Below, one piece after another: positions 6,997 to 8,486 of a stretch of 8,486 bases of DNA; the stretch's first letter is position 1; each line of letters begins with the position of its first letter. The stretch comes from a bacterium (lineage in GTDB: Bacteria > Desulfobacterota_D > UBA1144): assembly GCA_002701865.2 (NCBI GenBank), contig NZWH02000016.1:48466-56951 (forward strand). Direction: 5' to 3'. The notes under the pieces are model-generated. The model was not told the origin of the DNA, did no database searches, and saw nothing but the letters and a program-made list of their open reading frames with translations. Made by a program: the position numbers and the translations under genes.

Positions 6997-7293
6997 ATGC
7001 AGAAATATATTTTACTGACTTCTTTAACTACGTTAGGGCGAAGGACTTTGAAAGAAAGGCCGGCAAGAATGAAAGAAGTTGATGATGAGATAAGGGCTAT
7101 GGGAATTAAGATAGTTGGCCAATTTGCAACTTTAGGACCTTTTGATTTTATAAATATTGTGGAAGCACCAAATAATGAGGCAATAAGTAAACTTTCTATA
7201 GAGCTTACCTCTCGTGGTACATTGCAAATTACAACCCTGCCAGCAATAGACATAGATAGTTTTATAGAGAAATTAAATGTAGACAATGATTAA
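6997..7293 (+). CDS. GYD-domain protein
   Basis: The 98-residue soluble protein matches the GYD domain family over nearly its whole length. It opens with YILLTSLTTLGRRTLKE (4-20), the family's typical YxLLTxLTxxG start, continues with a GQFATLGPFDFINIVEAP core (41-58) and ends with SRGTLQITTLPAI (72-84). The motif that names the family reads G-P-F-D here, with Phe in place of Tyr. These proteins form a small ferredoxin-like fold; their biochemical role is not established. The start is supported by GGAGGA and by the family's N-terminal sequence lying right at the ATG. It is the first gene of a three-gene overlapping cassette: its stop overlaps the next start by 8 nt (ATGATTAA). It is divergent from the elongasome string across a 61-nt spacer. 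Confidence 0.9.
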   Translation: MQKYILLTSLTTLGRRTLKERPARMKEVDDEIRAMGIKIVGQFATLGPFDFINIVEAPNNEAISKLSIELTSRGTLQITTLPAIDIDSFIEKLNVDND

Positions 7294-7459
7294 AAGTGTT
7301 AAAAATTTACTCAATAAAGTTAAGGATCAGGCCATTGCTGTTCCTGGCTATAAAGCAAAGAAAATATTAAAAGTTTATATCTATATTTCTATCATTGGGA
7401 TTATTCTTCCTATCCTATATCTAATATTTATTTTATTCTATAATGTTATAAATGCTTAA
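7286..7459 (+). CDS. 57-residue single-pass membrane microprotein, unknown function
   Basis: This small gene fills the space between the GYD gene and the precorrin-2 dehydrogenase gene. It runs from ATG at 7286 to TAA at 7457-7459. Its product has a basic, amphipathic N-terminal half (residues 1-29, ten Lys, with VPGYKAKK at 19-26) and a strongly hydrophobic helix (about 30-52, rich in I, L, Y and F) ending in NVINA. This is the pattern of a single-span inner-membrane protein with its basic end in the cytoplasm. It overlaps the upstream stop by 8 nt (ATGATTAA) and the downstream start by 8 nt (ATGCTTAA). Both flanking overlaps, the lack of an alternative gene in the gap, and the coherent membrane topology support it being real. 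No Shine-Dalgarno is seen, so translation is probably coupled. I recognise no family and assign no function. Confidence 0.7.
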   Translation: MIKSVKNLLNKVKDQAIAVPGYKAKKILKVYIYISIIGIILPILYLIFILFYNVINA

Positions 7460-7943
7460 TTTAAATATCAGATTAGACTCAAAGAAATGGCTGGTTCTCG
7501 GTGGAGGCACTGTTGCCACCAGAAGAGTAAAAAAAATTCTCAAAGAAAACGGATATATAGAGCTCATTTCTCCTCAAGTATCTAAATCTATACTCAGGAT
7601 TGAGTCTGAAAATAAAAAAATAAAGGTAGTTAAAAGAAAGTTTAGAAAAAGCGATATTAGGAACCAAGATTTCATATTAGCTTGTACAGATAACTTAGAA
7701 GTTAACAAAAGTATCGTTGCAATTGCTAAATCAAAAAAAATATTAGTTTCAAATGCTTCAGATAGAAATGACAATGATTTTTCATTTACATCAACTATAA
7801 ATATAAATAAAGATATAAAAATCAATTTGAGTACAGATGGAAGGAATCCGTCATTTACAAAATCTCTTAGAATTTATTTTGAAGAAACTTTGAAAAGCAA
7901 AATTGTTAGCTTATATAAAGATAAAAAGAAAAGTATAAGATAA
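7452..7943 (+). CDS. sirC: Precorrin-2 dehydrogenase (siroheme synthase N-terminal-type domain, stand-alone)
   Basis: The enzyme oxidises precorrin-2 to sirohydrochlorin with NAD+, a step toward siroheme and other modified tetrapyrroles. The 163-residue protein has a Rossmann nucleotide-binding start, WLVLGGGTVATRRV (13-26), then IELISP (36-41), DFILACTDNLEVN (73-85) and SNASDRNDNDFSFTSTI (100-116). D104 aligns with the conserved Asp of the NVVD-type motif important in CysG/Met8, although the surrounding residues read NASD. NLSTDGRNPSFTKSLR (125-140) matches the conserved SxxGxxPxxxxxLR segment. There is no fused uroporphyrinogen methyltransferase domain; the size matches short stand-alone forms. 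Ferrochelation would need another enzyme or residual activity here. The ATG overlaps the stop of the 57-residue gene by 8 nt (ATGCTTAA) and has no Shine-Dalgarno, pointing to coupled translation. The C-terminus is lysine-rich. Confidence 0.88.
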   Translation: MLNLNIRLDSKKWLVLGGGTVATRRVKKILKENGYIELISPQVSKSILRIESENKKIKVVKRKFRKSDIRNQDFILACTDNLEVNKSIVAIAKSKKILVSNASDRNDNDFSFTSTININKDIKINLSTDGRNPSFTKSLRIYFEETLKSKIVSLYKDKKKSIR

Positions 7944-8021
7944 TTTAAAAATTACTGATAGACTAACCCTAAGGATTAAATACTATAAAATTGTTAATTA
8001 ATTCTTAAATTTTTAGAAGTC

Positions 8022-8027
8022 TAAGGA
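8022..8027 (+). promoter_or_regulatory. Ribosome-binding site of efp
   Basis: TAAGGA lies 7 nt before the ATG at 8035, normal spacing. It lies at the end of the 91-nt AT-rich gap after the precorrin-2 dehydrogenase stop. I found no convincing promoter or terminator in that gap. Confidence 0.6.
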
Positions 8028-8034
8028 ATTAAAT

Positions 8035-8486
8035 ATGGGATCGACTGACACAACCAAATTTTATAAAGGCCAAAAGATACTTGTAGAAAATGAGATATGG
8101 GAAATAGTGGAGTTTCAACATCGTGTTATGCAAGCAAGAAAGCCAATAGTGAAGACAAAGTTGAAGAACATCATCAGCGGTCTAACACAGGAAAAAAGTT
8201 TTAGGTCAGGAGATATATTTCAACTTCCCGATTTATTAAATAAGAATGCTCAATTTCTTTATTCTACTGCAGAAAGTTTCACTTTTATGGATTTAGAGTC
8301 TTACGAGCAAGTAGATGTATCAAAAAATATAGTGGGGGACAAGTCTAACTTTATGAAAGAAGAGTTGAATGTTCAACTCCTCAATTATGAAGGTGAAATA
8401 ATTGGGATAGATCTTCCTACTAGTGTTGAACTTAGAATCTCAACAACAGAACCAGGACTTAAAGGTGACTCTGTTACCGGAGGCAG
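8035..8486 (+). CDS. efp: Elongation factor P (partial, C-terminus off the window), non-canonical tip loop
   Basis: EF-P binds ribosomes stalled at consecutive prolines and promotes peptide bond formation. The 150 complete codons cover domain I, domain II and part of domain III of a protein normally near 185-190 residues. Landmarks are TTKFYKGQKI (6-15), IVKTKLKN (38-45), EKSFRSGDIF (52-61), AQFLYS (about 70-75), FMDLESYEQVD (about 81-91) and TTEPGLKGDSVTGG (about 136-149), all typical of EF-P. The domain I tip loop is unusual: FQHRVMQARKPIVKTK (27-42) replaces the common VKPGKGxAFVRxK. A gapless alignment with E. coli EF-P puts Ala at position 34, where Lys is beta-lysylated, and Met at 32, where Arg or Lys is modified in other bacteria; Arg35 and Lys36 are next to it. 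It has its own ribosome-binding site and a 91-nt gap upstream, so it is probably a separate transcription unit. Confidence 0.95.
   Translation, partial: MGSTDTTKFYKGQKILVENEIWEIVEFQHRVMQARKPIVKTKLKNIISGLTQEKSFRSGDIFQLPDLLNKNAQFLYSTAESFTFMDLESYEQVDVSKNIVGDKSNFMKEELNVQLLNYEGEIIGIDLPTSVELRISTTEPGLKGDSVTGG

Noticed and set aside
6974..7018. Two extra ATGs before the GYD start: an ATG-TAA start-stop at 6974 and a 10-codon frame from 6986
   Set aside because: Neither has its own Shine-Dalgarno at usable spacing; the 6986 ATG overlaps the GGAGGA that serves 6997. Probably chance in short AT-rich leader sequence.
6969..7286. A 105-codon open frame on the minus strand opposite the GYD gene
   Set aside because: The plus strand here encodes a clear GYD-domain protein with a good ribosome-binding site; the minus frame has no recognisable domain and is its antisense shadow.
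7944..8034. Possible terminator after the dehydrogenase gene (AAAATT at 7987 with AATTTT at 8008) and a possible efp promoter
   Set aside because: The stem is 6 bp of A/T only with a long loop and no GC core; no -35/-10 pair with acceptable spacing was found.
1..8486. tRNA, rRNA, CRISPR array, insertion sequence or prophage genes
   Set aside because: None was seen on reading through both strands. Every gene is a housekeeping or unknown chromosomal gene with similar base composition.

Overview
The window is AT-rich (about one third G+C by eye) and densely packed with bacterial genes. No stretch longer than 100 bases is without a gene. A complete MreB/MreC/MreD/PBP2/RodA set marks a rod-shaped bacterium with a peptidoglycan wall. 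The secreted multi-domain protein at the head of the set suggests a cell with a periplasm. The compact layout, low G+C and weak ribosome-binding sites fit an uncultured, streamlined (for example marine) Gram-negative lineage. I cannot place it below that level from sequence alone.

Block 1, minus strand, 6935 down to 1, is one tightly packed gene string. It runs: a secreted protein of unknown function with four tandem FxLYD-like beta-sandwich repeats; mreB (actin-like scaffold); mreC and mreD (membrane linkers); mrdA (PBP2 transpeptidase); rodA (SEDS glycosyltransferase); and the start of birA (biotin protein ligase), cut by the window edge. Gaps are 36 and 7 nt, overlaps are 8, 37 and 4 nt, and rodA and birA abut with no gap, so a single transcript is likely. 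MreB filaments orient the elongation machine, MreC/MreD connect it to PBP2-RodA, and RodA polymerises glycan that PBP2 crosslinks. The first, unrecognised secreted protein is the most interesting candidate for an additional periplasmic component. BirA supplies biotinylated carboxylase for fatty acid synthesis, the other input to envelope growth.

Block 2, 6936-6996, is the divergent intergenic spacer. It holds a plausible sigma-70-type promoter for the minus string, a short repeat that overlaps both that promoter's -35 box and the ribosome-binding site of the plus gene, and the divergent start codons.

Block 3, plus strand, 6997-7943, is a three-gene overlapping cassette: a GYD-domain protein, a 57-residue single-pass membrane microprotein, and a stand-alone precorrin-2 dehydrogenase (siroheme branch).

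Block 4, plus strand, from 8035, is efp (elongation factor P), cut by the window end. Its tip loop lacks the usual PGKG sequence and has alanine at the normally modified position 34. No RNA genes, insertion sequences, CRISPR arrays or convincing terminators were seen.
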